64,000 bases of DNA from Gyromitra esculenta (GCA_038503075.1 JBCAML010000008.1:1116001-1180000), one strand, 5' to 3'. Numbered from the stretch's first letter, positions 37,650 to 49,397 are shown. A program made the numbers and translations. The notes: generated by a model not told the origin, from the letters alone.

Positions 37650-37915
37650 ACGTTTGTATGTATAGTAGTGGCCGTTTAATGAGGCGACAGCAACAAAACC
37701 ACGCCCTAACAATATGGGCAATTTCTCCACACTCATGACAGAGCTCAGAAAAACACATGAAATAAAGACATGTTTTCTGTATTACTACCTATTTGGCTTA
37801 TTTCTATATCCGAACTTCATAGTGTGCATGGAGAAATTGCCCATATTTCTGGGCGTTGCTTTGCAGCTGTCGCCTCATTAGACGACTGTTACTGTACATA
37901 CATATGTATGTTTAT
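37650..37915. mobile_element. Foldback element with long imperfect arms
   Basis: The left arm (about 37670-37733, containing AATGAGGCGACAGC and AATATGGGCAATTTCTCCA) is inverted at about 37823-37890 (TGGAGAAATTGCCCATAT, GCTGTCGCCTCATT). Weaker pairing continues outward to about 37650 and 37915. The loop holds a smaller inverted repeat (AGAAAAACACATG / CATGTTTTCT). Non-coding. Confidence 0.75.
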
Positions 37916-39282
37916 CTGCGCCCAGCATGCCCATAGGTCCGCTGCTGTCAAATCCTTCTAGGTTGGAACTTACTAGTATTCACTAGTTTCACTCCGGAGA
38001 AACGTAACAGGTGCGTAGTACATCGTGGTGCGTTTATACCCACCCAGTACGTCCAGTACTAGTAAAGCAGGTATTCTCTCCAGGTGTTGATCAATCATCA
38101 GCTATCCGAGTGGGTGGGGTGCCCTAATCGCCTGTAGAATCGCCTACGCCTAGTGCTGTGCTCTAGACATACTAGGCGCGGATCAATTCCCGTCTCTATG
38201 AGGCATGGAGCGGGTTTCACGTACGTCTAGAAGTAGGATTTCCGATTAGGAACAGTGCGCCTAGGGCGTTTTCAGTTCTATGCGCGGCTCAACTCAGGCC
38301 ACCGTTTTTGCCCGGATCAATACAGAAGATACCAAAGCAGAGAAAAAGAAGTGGAGAAGGATGTGACAGAAATTATCAGATGGACTTGAGCATCGTTAGT
38401 GACCTGAGTGATAGCTTTCTTTGAAACCAAGCTTCCATCAATATCAATGCCCAATCTTAAGGAACTTTCACTGTACTGAATTTTTAGCCTCTTACATGAT
38501 CTGTCTTAGAGTCTTTACTCTTCCATGGCGGGGAGCAGCTCATTGCATGTCTGAGTTTATGGTTTGGAAGAGAAAGACGAATTAGGAAGGCAGGAGATGG
38601 CTGTTATTAGTAAGAACTGTAGAAGAGACGAAGGACAAAGTTCAACAGAGGTAAACGGCGAGTTTTTAGGTTATAGAGATAAGAGTAAGGGTGGTAAGGC
38701 GATCTCGTCTTACCGGGGGTTCTAGACTGTCGCTGCTATATCTATTTAATAAGCGTCTAGAGCAATGTGTCTTGAGATCCTACCATGTCCAGTAACATAT
38801 TAAAATTTAGATGGTATTTACATATACTTTCGGAGAGTTCGAAGGTGCCCGTAACAGTATACTTAGCACTCGAATGGAGCTAACAACCTCTCGATGCTAG
38901 TGCCCTGTTATCCCCAAGCAGCAGCACTTGGCAAGCTGTTCCATAGATATGGTGGGTAAGGCTTAAGGGAAGGGTGGTACTATCCCAGACCATAATGCTG
39001 TGCGAATTTCAAAACAAACATAAGTCATCTAATATTTGCCTACAGTAAGTTGAAGGTCTCCGGCTGCGCTCAGGTGCTGAGGGCCACCATGGCTCCTATA
39101 CAATATTATACCAGAACTCTGAAATCTATCACTAAATCGCATATCGCTGATAACCGGAAGTTTCTGACTTCTTCAAGGAGTGACGTGCTTGTGAGTGTGG
39201 GAGGCGGAGCTTGGTAGTAATTTCGGTCGGTTGGATCCACTTTCTCTGACACTTCGAATAAAAAAATCTGAGAACAAGCTCC
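37916..39282. other. Intergenic, no gene recognised
   Basis: No supported gene. Several CGCCTAG/CTAGGCG motifs lie between 38150 and 38275 without an obvious unit structure. Confidence 0.45.
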
Positions 39283-39398
39283 CTGTGACTATTTAAGGTG
39301 GGATCAATCCCAACACATGTGCACTGATATCCAATCGTCATATCGTCCAATTAACACTGTAGTGGGCGATCATGTGGGAATCCTAGGTACCAAACTAA
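39283..39398 (+). pseudogene. Degenerate 5S rRNA copy
   Basis: The 3' half aligns with the intact 5S genes: GATATCCAATCGTCATATCG, then GTAGTGGGCGATCATGTGGG and AATCCTAGGTACCAAACT. The 5' half is much more changed, but GGTGGGATCAATCCCAAC fits the GAGCCATCCCGTCC block. Many differences are C-to-T or G-to-A. It is probably a mutated former gene. Confidence 0.7.
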
Positions 39399-39418
39399 GT
39401 ATATTATATACATGTATG

Positions 39419-39679
39419 TATGGTGCAGAAAGCCTTAGGGGACAAGTGTGTAAAGGTCTCCACATGTATTTTTTCACCCCATCATCTAACAAGTACTAGT
39501 ACTAGCATCAAATTTAGTAGGTTTTTTCGAGCTTCAGCGGCTTCCTGGTTGATGGTTGAGGTTCAAATTGAGAGCACTCTATGTAGTATGCAGTAACGTC
39601 ACTCTGTGTGGCAATCCAGTGAAAAAATACATGTGGAGATCTTTACACACTTGCCCCTAAGACTCCCTGCGCCATATAT
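39419..39679. mobile_element. MITE copy 1 beside the 5S gene
   Basis: The left arm (39419-39476, TATGGTGCAGAAAGCCTTAG and onward to CACATGTATTTTTTCA) is inverted at 39620-39679 with few mismatches. The same end sequence occurs in the element at 39942, so the two belong to one family. Confidence 0.8.
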
Positions 39680-39704
39680 AACTGACAAACTTCTTCGGTA
39701 TGAC

Positions 39705-39823
39705 GTGTTCGGTCATAGAACGATGAGAATGAGCCATCCCGTCCGCTCTGGCATATCCAAGCATCGTATCGCCTGGTTAGTACTGCAGTGGGTGACCATG
39801 TGGGAATCCCAGGTACTGAACCC
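39705..39823 (+). rRNA. 5S ribosomal RNA, second copy
   Basis: Nearly identical to the copy at 33553 across 119 nt. One visible difference is GCCTGGTTAGT instead of GCCTAGTTAGT; another, in the 3' helix, gives ACTGAACCC. A T-run follows at about 39832-39839. It sits between two copies of one MITE family. Confidence 0.92.
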
Positions 39824-39941
39824 AACTATCACTTTTTTTGTTACTTTCCCTCAGAGCCTTAGTTATACAAACCGAGCACTCAGCAAAAACGCCACCCTCC
39901 AAGTCACTCGTCAGCCCACACTACGGAAGCTCATGGGCTGA

Positions 39942-40248
39942 TATGGTGCGAGAAGTCTTAGGGGGCAAGTTTGTCAGGTATTTTTTTATTTAGTTGCCAC
40001 TCAGGTATGACGCTGAGTGGAAACCACTAGTCAACCTCAACTCTGGACTTCAACCGTAGTGAAAATTTTTATTCAGCTTAGTAGTTTCGGTATTCGGGAG
40101 TCTTCTCCACAATTATTTATGACAAGCCAGACTGAGAGCCCTACAGACTAGCTCGAGCACCAAAATAGTGCCCCAGTAACAACCCAATAGAAAAGTACAT
40201 GTGGATACCCTGACGAAGTTGCCCCCTAAGACTTCTTGCACCACACAC
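39942..40248. mobile_element. MITE copy 2 beside the 5S gene
   Basis: The left arm TATGGTGCGAGAAGTCTTAG, continuing GGGGCAAGTTTGTCAGG, is inverted at 40205-40248 (CCTGACGAAGTTGCCCCC, then TAAGACTTCTTGCACCA). The core is about 210 bp and non-coding. Same family as 39419-39679. Confidence 0.8.
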
Positions 40249-42962
40249 AACTTTTCTGAAGATAGATTTAGTGTACTTTTGTGGGCAGATATGTAGGCAA
40301 CTAAATGGTTCTATTCTGTGGAGTCCTTTGGAGAATTCAAACTGAAATATACTGAGAGGAACCTAGCCTGTGATTTTGCATAAACAGAGGCTTTATCATA
40401 TTACACTTAACTCAGTGGCTCCCCACAATCAAGTAAATTCTCACAATGTTAGCCGTACTAGCGCAGCTATGTGACAAGAACATAACCCTAGGTTACAGGG
40501 CAACCCTTACGTTTTGGTATAGTTCGTAGCTTGTCAGGCCTAACAACATTTATTTCTCACCCACGACAAAAGCCTGGATCGGATCATGCAACCAACCTGC
40601 TGCAGTATATTGGGGAGAGGGGAGAATCTCACCGCTTGCATGTTATACTGATATCTTCCCAAGCGGTCCTTTCTAATAAAGTAATCAGTACGAGAACCCA
40701 TTCTATGTATACAAAAGAAAACAATAACATAAGAACCATGAATCACCTTGTAGCCGATAAGAACTCAGAAAAGATGAGTAGCTCCCACAAGTTCAATCCC
40801 TTCGCGGATCGAATTTTTGGATTTACCTTATTATATTTCAGTCCGAATTTTAAATAGAAAGTTAAAACTCTACCTAGCTACACTACACATCAATTGTTAT
40901 GCATGCTTTACCTGGCAATTTTGTAACAAAAGCTCTTGCCAGCAAAACGATACCTGCCTTACTTGTTCCATTATGTATCTTAAGTATGGGGATCTCATCC
41001 TTGGGCAAGCTAATGCCTGTACGCTATCCGTTATATGACTCTCTTAGCGGTTAGTGAGGTGAGTACATGTCCTTTGTCCCGGTGATTGGTGATTGGTGAC
41101 AGTCCACCTGAGCCTCTGCAACACCCGCTTCTGAGTTGTATGTACTTAACTACATGCATCACTGGCAATGTCTCATAATTATAGTGTATAGCTCCGCTAT
41201 GGTGACTGCCATTTTATTGACTGTAGGGCGTATCGACATGATGTATGACAGCTATATCCTCGGCCTCTCCGCGCCACGATTGGCACATTGTTTTCTAACC
41301 AGATGTTCAGCCAAACACTCTGCCCCCCACAAGCTCTGAGCCACATATTTTGGTTCACCCATCCACAAAAGCAAGAGTTTAGAAACGATTAGGAAAGGCT
41401 ACGTAGCCCCGAGTTTGGCAGAAATATCCTAGCTCAAATTCTAGTTTGCTATACAATTTTTATGTAGGTTTGTCAGGATTGGCCTTCTCAGCATCCAAGA
41501 TCGCTGTAACCCTTCCTCTGGGAGATAGATAGATATATCATTCACGCTTCCTCTGGGAGAGCCCTCAGGGAGCCCTCAGGCCTTCCGCGGTAGTTTTTGC
41601 CCCATGATGTTTTCCCCTCTTAACACGATGCTAATCAATGCCACCGCTTTTATATCGCTTCAAGATTCGCATATCGACAGTATTTAGAATAGTAGATGTT
41701 TGCACGGATCCAGTTCTGCACCTGAAAATCAGACGTTCATACCTACTTCAGTTGTGGTATTGCATCACGTTCACAGGCATACGAAGATCGAGATAAGCCT
41801 CTCGAGATTTACACATTAAAAGCGCGCTAGTAGGCTCGATTAGATCTTCATCCTATTCCCTTTAGGCCCGACAAAGCTACTACTAGAGGCCTTACAAAAA
41901 AAGTTGAACTGTCTTCGTAACTGTTCCGCTAGGATCATGCTTCATTTTACTAACTTCGTTATGAAAAACGGCCTACATTAAGCAGGGTGCTAAAGTTCTT
42001 TTAGCAATACCTCAAACAAGGAAAACAATATACTAGACTCGCCGTCCAGTAGACGGTCTATTGAATTGGGTTTAGGGTTTATTGCTACCGCTACTGCGCC
42101 CTTCCGGACTATAAACCTCACATTCAACATCTCCTATCTAGATTCGTCCACTTTCATTACTACAAAGCAGTTATTGAGATCTGATCCTAGTGCTCATGAA
42201 ATAGCCATTCGGTGTGGGGGTAAATTTAATAGTATAGTTCTTAATTTCCTTAGAGTTTAGGTAATTCTATCTAAAACCCCTAGTCTACACACCGAATGTT
42301 CTCTGTCAGCACACAGAAACCAGCTGAGCTCTAGCTCTCCACTCCCAATAGTTAGTGGTAATACCATGGATACTGCCAGGAGATACAAGAACCAATCTTC
42401 CTGAGAAATACTCGAGGGCTTGCGACATGCCATTGAAACCTGCTGAGACTCTTCTGAGAGGAATTAGCTTAGTTAATGCACCCAAATGCACCCAAATCAG
42501 TGATACAAATGAGTACATCGATTATGCGGGGTTGGTTATCGTTCGAGTCAGCTGCCATTAAGTGTTTTTGTCTATTTGTGGATCGTGATGGGTGCTACGC
42601 TAGTTAACTACATGTAGGCCAACGGTTTTTTACTAGATTTTTATCCCAGTTTTCCACATTCCCACAGCCACACCTGGAAGTGTTCTGCGGTATGTAGGGA
42701 ACCACTATCATTTAATGTCAGAAATAGCTATCCAACTATGACTAAGGGAAAAGTAAGTAGAAAATACCATAGATAATTCAAGATTGTAAAATAGACCCCA
42801 TATTGACCAGATGTGACTTTCTTCGCGAGCAAATCTCACATCATGCTTTACAAGTGCCCTAAGACCTATTATCTTTCCCCACAAATGCTCTTAAATTTCA
42901 CTGCGACCTACTTCCCTCATCACCCAAAGTTTTCCACTCTCTCAGACATTTAACCAAAAGCC
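40249..42962. other. Intergenic, no gene recognised
   Basis: Only short frames. A pyrimidine-rich segment at about 42895-42960 is the probable promoter and leader of the next gene. Small direct repeats (GGTGATT, CTTCCTCTGGGAGA) occur at 41084 and 41512-41560. Confidence 0.45.
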
Positions 42963-43438
42963 ATGGCCCCACCTAGGCCACCATCAACTACAACTCCTGC
43001 AGGATCAGATAAGCCTATATCAACTTATCCATCACCAGCGAGGCTAGATAACCTCGATGAGCCCGAACTCACCCGATTATGGAGGAAGTCAGATCTATTC
43101 AATTTTATCGAGTCTTCCTTCGAACCCGAAGAACTTTCTGTAGACGAGCTTGTTTCAGGCCTAAAGTCTGTCCCAGTGACATCGCAGCCTGTAGGGCTAG
43201 ATTTGGAACCTAATTTCGATATTGATGCTTTCGCCCAAAAACGAGAGACGAGACTTGGCCGGCCTCACGGTAAGCCTCATCCCCTTACCGACACCGCAGA
43301 TCTAACTTGGGAAATCACTCAACAGCCCACAGACAGGAGAATATTATGCTGGTGGTGATGAAAGGGATCTTCGTGGTACTGTTTATGATTGGTCTTGTCC
43401 TTATCTGCAAACGGATCTTTAGCTGGGTGAAGCGGTGA
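42963..43438 (+). CDS. Small predicted tail-anchored membrane protein
   Basis: Exon 1 (42963-43269) starts at ATG 42963 in a CCATGG context after a CT-rich leader. It encodes a Pro/Ser-rich then acidic region (DLFNFIESSFEPEELSVDEL). A strong donor (G|GTAAGC) at 43270, a CTAAC branch site and a CAACAG acceptor at 43325 define a 56-bp intron. Exon 2 (43326-43438) stays in frame and adds one strongly hydrophobic helix (GIFVVLFMIGLVLIC) followed by a basic tail KRIFSWVKR and stop. The product is 139 residues with a C-terminal anchor. Read without the splice, the frame ends at 43358 and loses the anchor. Family not recognised; the anchor would place the acidic N-terminal part in the cytosol. Confidence 0.65.
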
Positions 43439-44528
43439 TAAAATCGTGTCCACACACGGTTTTAGTTTTTAGTTTTAGATCCAATCGGTGAGGCATAAAT
43501 TTGGAATCAAAATGTAGAAACCATCTTCCACATGCTAAAATACATTTATTTTCGAGGGGTTTCTTCCCCGTAATGGAATTTGATTACACGTATGTACGTT
43601 GTTTATATTTTAGGATGAAAACAAAATTTAGATCGGTTCAGATTGATGCAAGGCAACAGCCTATCACTTATATTCATGTTGTCCCGTGCCTAGTTTCAGC
43701 CAGCTGCTTGTTGTTGTCGCAGGCCACTTGTACAAACTGAATATTACGATTGCCATCGGAATTAGCGAACTAAGATCCTAAAACCGCAACTTAATATTCC
43801 ATATCACAGTAGACTCAATCTCACCACTCCGTGTGAGATCATCTGCTCGAAGTTTTCCACCTGACAAAAAAGATGCATAACTGCATACGAGATCTCCCTG
43901 ATCGTTAGCATCTTACACAAAATCGCCCCAAAAGACAACTGCAAGTAGGAATACCCCATGAAATGAGAGCATGATGCACTCACATGAATCAGATACGCGT
44001 TGAGCAAGGAAATTTCACTGGACTTAAAGCCTCCTCCGATTTTTATACCAAATTGAACAGCCTCTGCTTTCGCACGGGGAGTACCATATCACTCTCTATT
44101 CGCTGCGCAATAAATCGATGTTTTTCAAGTCGCTTTTTGTTTTATCCAACGCAACCCTGTAAGTTTCTAATAGGCCTACTAGTGTCATTTTTATATATCC
44201 TCTCCTTCAACGCAGTTCGGAACACCAGGTTCGAATCTAGCTCAAATTCAGCAGGCCAACTCGAGTCCCCAAACCGAGCCGATTCAAGCTCTCAGCTCTG
44301 ATCCGTGGAGAGCAAGCCCATAGAGAACACGATTCAATGGCATCTAGAAGTATCTTGCCAACTGTATTCCTAGCCTCCCGGATCAGCCAAGTGAGATTGA
44401 TTAAGTATCACCGTTCAAGCCTAGATATATTAAAGAAGGATAATGTGGCAAATGAGGGACAACGGTTTGACACACAGCAGTTTCGTTTGCAGCTAGCAAC
44501 TGCAATCTACATAACACAGAATTAGAAA
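43439..44528. other. Intergenic, no gene recognised
   Basis: Short frames only; none supported. Confidence 0.45.
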
Positions 44529-44533
44529 TAATA

Positions 44534-44952
44534 TTTCACGGATACAAAGGAATAATTGGGTCAAGGATCTTGTAAGGGGTTGTGGTTTCAGTTAAGATTA
44601 TAATGTCTTTGTGTTTCGTTTGTCTTCGGTTATTTCTTGGCTATGAGTCATAATGGTTGAAAAGCGGGGTATTTAAGAGATGGATTTCCTTCGCTTATGT
44701 CTTCTTCTTCCTCTTTCCTTAAGCAACGTTCTTACTTTACTTCTACTGTATTATTTTAATACTACCACAATTCTACCTCAGAATCTCCGCGGTCACTGTC
44801 GCTGTGAAAACTCTTGCACTTAACTCGCCTTGAGTTAGACCCCCGTAGGACCTGTAGAAACATCGTGACTCTTGTCGCTTGACTTCTCGTTTAAGTAGCA
44901 CTGCTCACCTTCAGGGATACTGAAGGGCTTAACGAGGGATCAAACCATGAGA
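44534..44952 (+). mobile_element. Solo LTR (subfamily B')
   Basis: A 419-bp LTR running from TTTCACGGAT to CATGAGA, flanked on both sides by the 5-bp duplication TAATA (44529-44533 and 44953-44957). It has a TATA-like GTATTTAAG, the conserved TTAAGCAACGTTCTTAC and the hairpin module at about 44884-44938. It lies outside the main nest and gives an independent definition of the LTR ends. Confidence 0.93.
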
Positions 44953-45175
44953 TAATAAAACTAGGGCTGGAGGCGTGAATTGAGCCCGAAGAAGGGGAAC
45001 TAGCTCAACTCTGAGAAATTATTACATCAACTCCCTAGTACATGCATAGCATGTGCAAGGGAGCTAGGATAGGGACGAGTCTAGACAGTGCACGCAGCAC
45101 ATCTAAAAGTTTAAACCCTTTTCCTCGAAGACCCACAGGTAATTTCATATGTATGTAAATTGCTAAGAAACATAA

Positions 45176-45653
45176 ATATGTACAGACGAGTGAAAAGGGT
45201 GAGGAAACAACGACCAAAACACACCAAAATCGGCCAACTTCACAACCAAAACCCTCTTTATTAAAATTAGCTAAGTGACATGGCTAGCCAACCAGTGACT
45301 TCATCACTCATGAACTCTCTATAAGTGAATTTCTGGGCTATTCTATTTAGAGGATCATAGGCTAGAACTTTTTAAAGTTGTAGTACCCATAGATTTCCAT
45401 TGCATCATACCTTTCCTCACCAAAATTGGGTAAATAACTAAACCTCATGAAGTCAAAGGCTCCTATTTCAATACAGAAAATTCAAGTGAGTACAGAAAAT
45501 TCATGGATCTAAATTCCAGAGCTATTAGATGTGTCTCACCACTCAGTTTTTTGTTGCCACAACTCTTAGTGTGAAGTAAATTGAGCTAAAGTTGGCTTGT
45601 TTTGGTGTATATTGACCCTTGTTTCATCACTTTTTTCACTTGTCTGTACATAT
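45176..45653. mobile_element. TIR element with 70-bp arms (first of a pair)
   Basis: The left arm starts ATATGTACAGACGAGTGAAA and runs through ACACACCAAAATCGGCCAAC to about 45245. It is inverted at 45587-45653 with scattered mismatches. The 340-bp core is AT-rich and non-coding. Confidence 0.75.
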
Positions 45654-45664
45654 AGGTACCTGCA

Positions 45665-46198
45665 TTTCAAGGAAGAATTGACCAATTTGACAAAACACAC
45701 CAAAGTCACCCTTTCAATAACACTAAAAAACACGTAGGTGAATTTGAGGCCCAGAGCTCCGAAATATGCTATATCTGAGCCCTTTCAATGTTAAACTATT
45801 TTATCAAGTCAAAAGATCAGCGTCTATGGGAAATATTGATGATCAAAAAGGTCCCTTTTGGGCAGTAAGTCATTATTCTTCAAAATTCATGGAATAAAAG
45901 GACAGGTGTGTAAGAAGAACAGAATAGAGAGAGCTAGATGCATAATACATCACTTTTTGTTCAGCAACATCTACATCTAACAGTTTTATAGGTAAGGCCA
46001 GAAATGTCAGTTAAAATACCCTATATTACCTTTCAGTGAACCCCTTTGAGCGCAACTATTTAATATGCTATTCAATATGCCTCCCTATTTTATATCTAAA
46101 GATACTGAACTCTAAATTGGTCAGTGGAATTTATGATGTGTGGGCGAAAAGAGTGACTTCTGGTGTGTTGTGCCTAATCGGTCAATTCTTTCTTGAAG
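45665..46198. mobile_element. TIR element (second of a pair)
   Basis: The left arm TTTCAAGGAAGAATTGACC with CAAAACACACCAAAGTCACC (45665-45713) is inverted at 46147-46198. It shares the ACACACCAAA block with its neighbour at 45176, so both may be one family inserted side by side. Confidence 0.72.
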
Positions 46199-47334
46199 TG
46201 AGAGTACCAAATATAATATGCTCCCAAAAATTATCCGAGAGATCGAAGCACCCAAATCTTCTGCAAACAAGTTAACTCAATAGCATACCCGCAGGCCATA
46301 GCTATGGTACATAGCGATCCTTGGTCAGCAAGACGCTACAAAATATTGGAACAGTTTTACCTTTGCGCATAATCAAAATTATAGCGAAAGAGATATCTAG
46401 CCCATAGCTGGTGCCATCTCTGTCACAGCGCGTGCAGTTTTAAACCTTGACCGCCTAAACAAGCTCTAATTCTGAGTTTCACTGTAAGACCGGTACTTCT
46501 TACTGCACAGGAAATCTCCGAGAAGCTTTAGATAACAATCTAGATGTTATAACCTGCCCAGTTGCTATCCGCAACACAATACACAGGCGCAAGTTCTAAC
46601 TGCTTCATATGAACCACTAAAAGATAACCATCAAGTTCAAAGTAGGGATCGAGCAAAGTTCCGTAAAGAACTTCCAATAGTAAGGTTTTGATAACTAACA
46701 CTGAACGCGCTAGCGCTTTAAGTAATTCACAAGTAAAAGAGTAAATTGCACGGAAGTGATTTTTGCTAGAAATAATATAATATTGATAAGGCTCATTCTT
46801 TGTCGTTAATGATCTGACTCAAAGTTTACATCCACTGCGAGAGTATTTATAATGCCTCCTCTCTACTATGATTGGGTATAGTGTGGTGTAGAGGCGCTAA
46901 CTACTATGACAACATGAAACCACTTCGCCTTATCTCCATACCCTATACCCTATTGAGTTCCTTGGCCCCGATCTGCGATTCTCCGAACAATATGCATGTC
47001 GGTAACATGGGAGTTACGTATTCGTCTTCATTGCATTCGTCTCTTTGAGACGATCATTTCGCCTATCCGAATTGTCGCGTAGCATTGTGTTCCCCTCCGG
47101 GTCCCATTCTGCCGGACGGTTTTGCTTGACGGCCTAGGGGTTACTTTTGCCCTCCGGGACAGGTTTTTTCTGGTGCTGTCCCCCCTTCTCCAACTACTAT
47201 ACCTACTGGAAGGATTGGAGGCAGGGTAACAGGCTTCAGTCCCGATCCGGAAGGTGCTAAAGTAGGGTAACTCCAAAGATAGGGTAACTCCAGGGCCAGG
47301 AACTCTTTCAAAAGGTACAGGTATAACACTCTCA
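46199..47334. other. Intergenic, possible retroelement relic
   Basis: No intact gene. On the minus strand about 47028-47345 gives protein-like pieces in different frames: a Pro/Gly-rich one (PPILPVGIVVGEGG) and a charged one (QNRPAEWDPEGNTMLRDN). This could be a decayed gag-like or cellular exon. AGGGTAACTCCA is duplicated at 47264-47294. Confidence 0.3.
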
Positions 47335-47507
47335 GAAACTCTCAAGGAGCAGGTTTCTCGTCAAGCTCTCAGGTATCCCCCAAGATGAGCAGTGCTACTT
47401 GAACGAGAAACTTAGCAGTGAGAGTGTATACAGAGATTCCACAGGCTCTATGTGTCTCAAGGAGCGAGTTTTCGTCAAGCCCTTTGGTATCCCCAAAGGT
47501 GAGCAAT

Positions 47508-47953
47508 TCTCACGGTTGAGTCTCTCGTTAAGCCCTTCAGTATCCCTGAAGGTGAGCAGTGCTACTTAAGCGAGACTACAACATGTTCGAGGAGTGCAGT
47601 GTGTTTACAAGTTCTACGGTGGGTATACTTCAAGGCGAAGTATCAGTGATGTTTCACAGCGACAGCGAAGGCTCTGGGGTAGAACCGAGATAGTATTGAA
47701 GTAATACAGGTAGAAGTAAAACGAGAACGTTGCTTAAGAAAGAAAAGGAAAGAGAAACAAGAGCGACCGAAATCCTTCACTTAAATACCCCGCTTTCCTG
47801 TAACACCAATAACAACCCGACAACAACCGAAACACAAAAACATTATTCCAACAACCAAAATATAACCGAACAACAAAGAGATTATACAACCATTCGAACA
47901 ACGATAGAACCAGCAACCAGACCACGATTCATTCCCTAAGTCAATCCATGAAA
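47508..47953 (-). mobile_element. Solo LTR (subfamily B) inside level 2
   Basis: 446 bp, starting TCTCACGGTTGAG and ending CCATGAAA in this orientation. It is flanked by GCAAT at 47503-47507 and 47954-47958. Confidence 0.93.
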
Positions 47954-48331
47954 GCAATGCTACTTGAAGGGAAACTAGCAACAGGAGCACAAATGATGAT
48001 TCCACATGCTCTACGATGGAAAGGAGTTAAGAAGACTCCGACAGCGGAAACTACGTTGATGTAGTGGCGTGATGAATGGAGAAGTATCACAGGGGCGACA
48101 AAGGATTATGTGGGAATCCTGGCTTGTATTGTAGGATACAAGTAGAGTGACAATAGAAGACGTTGCTTAAAGAGAGAAGAAAAAGAAGTACAACAAGAGG
48201 GGAATGCCCTTCACTTATATACCCATCTCAAGGAGCGAGATTCACGTCAAGCTCTCAAGTATCCCCCGAGATAAGCAGTGCTACTTGATCTCAAGGAGTG
48301 AGTTTTCGTCAAGCCCTTTGGTATCCCCAAA

Positions 48332-48742
48332 TTTCATGGATAACTGTTTTCGTTGGTTCGTTAGGTACAGGGGTACAAGGTTGTTGTGTTACGTTGTTGT
48401 TCTTTGTGTTTCTTTAGGTTTCCGTTGCAGTGAGTCAAGTCTTTGTCATCGAACGAGTTGGAATGTGGTATATAAGCGAAGGGATTTCCCCTCTTGTTGT
48501 ACTTTTCCTTCTTCTTTCTTTAAGCAACGTCTTCTATTGTACACTCTCTGTATTTTACGAATACAACCTCGGATTACACCTAGTAATCTTTCGCTGTCGC
48601 CGTCTTCAAGTCATCATAACTTGAACCATTAGTAGAGCCTGTAGAATCCTCGTACATTCTCCTGTCGCTGGTTTCTCGTTCAAGTAGCACTGCTTATCTC
48701 GGGGGATACCTGAGAGCTTGACGAGAATCTCGCTCCTTGAAA
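48332..48742 (+). repeat. 5' LTR of the level 5 element
   Basis: Starts TTTCATGGATAACTG, matching the 3' LTR. It contains the TATA-like GTATATAAGCGAAGG, the conserved TAAGCAACGTCTTCTATTGT and the hairpin with TCTCGGG/CCTGAGA stem. It ends CTCCTTGAAA where other copies end TTGAGA. Confidence 0.9.
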
Positions 48743-49397
48743 TTTGTCAGCGTTCTCTATTTCTGGGTTTTCAGTGTCGGATGTGTGTGTGGAGGATACT
48801 TTGGATGGGGAACATTTTGTAATTTCATGTAGCCTTTCCCACCAAAATAAAATTATAAAGACACACGCACTTCTTGACACTGGAGCCTCAGGGTTCGCTT
48901 TCATTGACGAAAACTTTGTGCGTCACCATTCCCTACCCCTGTTTCCCCTCAAAACCCCTCGCCAATTGGAGGTCATTGACGGCCGAACAATTGCCTCGGG
49001 GGATATCACCCATCTTTGCCACTTAGAGCTCTCTATTCAACAACACGCCGAAAGAGCTCCCTTTTTCGTCACCAAGCTAGGTCATTACCCTCTAGTACTC
49101 GGTATTCCCTGGATGAATCTCCATGACGTTCATCTACAATTCGCAAATAAAAGCATTGAATTCAATTCTGAATTCTGCACCACCCACTGTGCCCCCAAGC
49201 AACCCATCGTCTCAGTCGCCGCTATCCCTCCCCCTGCCAAGCTCAACGCAACCTTTATTGGCGCTGCTAGCTTCCGCTTGCTTGCTAGAAAAAAGGGTAT
49301 CCAGGTCTATTCCATGTCTCCTCACGAAATCAATAGGGTTCTTGATAGCAAGACTATTAAGGAAGAGTGGAGACAACGAATACCTCCCGAATACCAT

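Noticed and set aside
44534..44952. Hammerhead ribozyme in the LTR (retrozyme idea)
   Set aside because: The CTGATGA core is absent; only CTGTAGAAAC was found.
47028..47345. 105-codon minus-strand frame beside the LTR nest
   Set aside because: Reads into the LTR and contains mixed-frame protein-like pieces; kept only as a possible relic.
48204..48632. Open frames inside LTRs (also at 47730, 50102, 54068, 55730)
   Set aside because: They lie wholly or partly in LTR sequence and recur as shadows in several copies; not genes.
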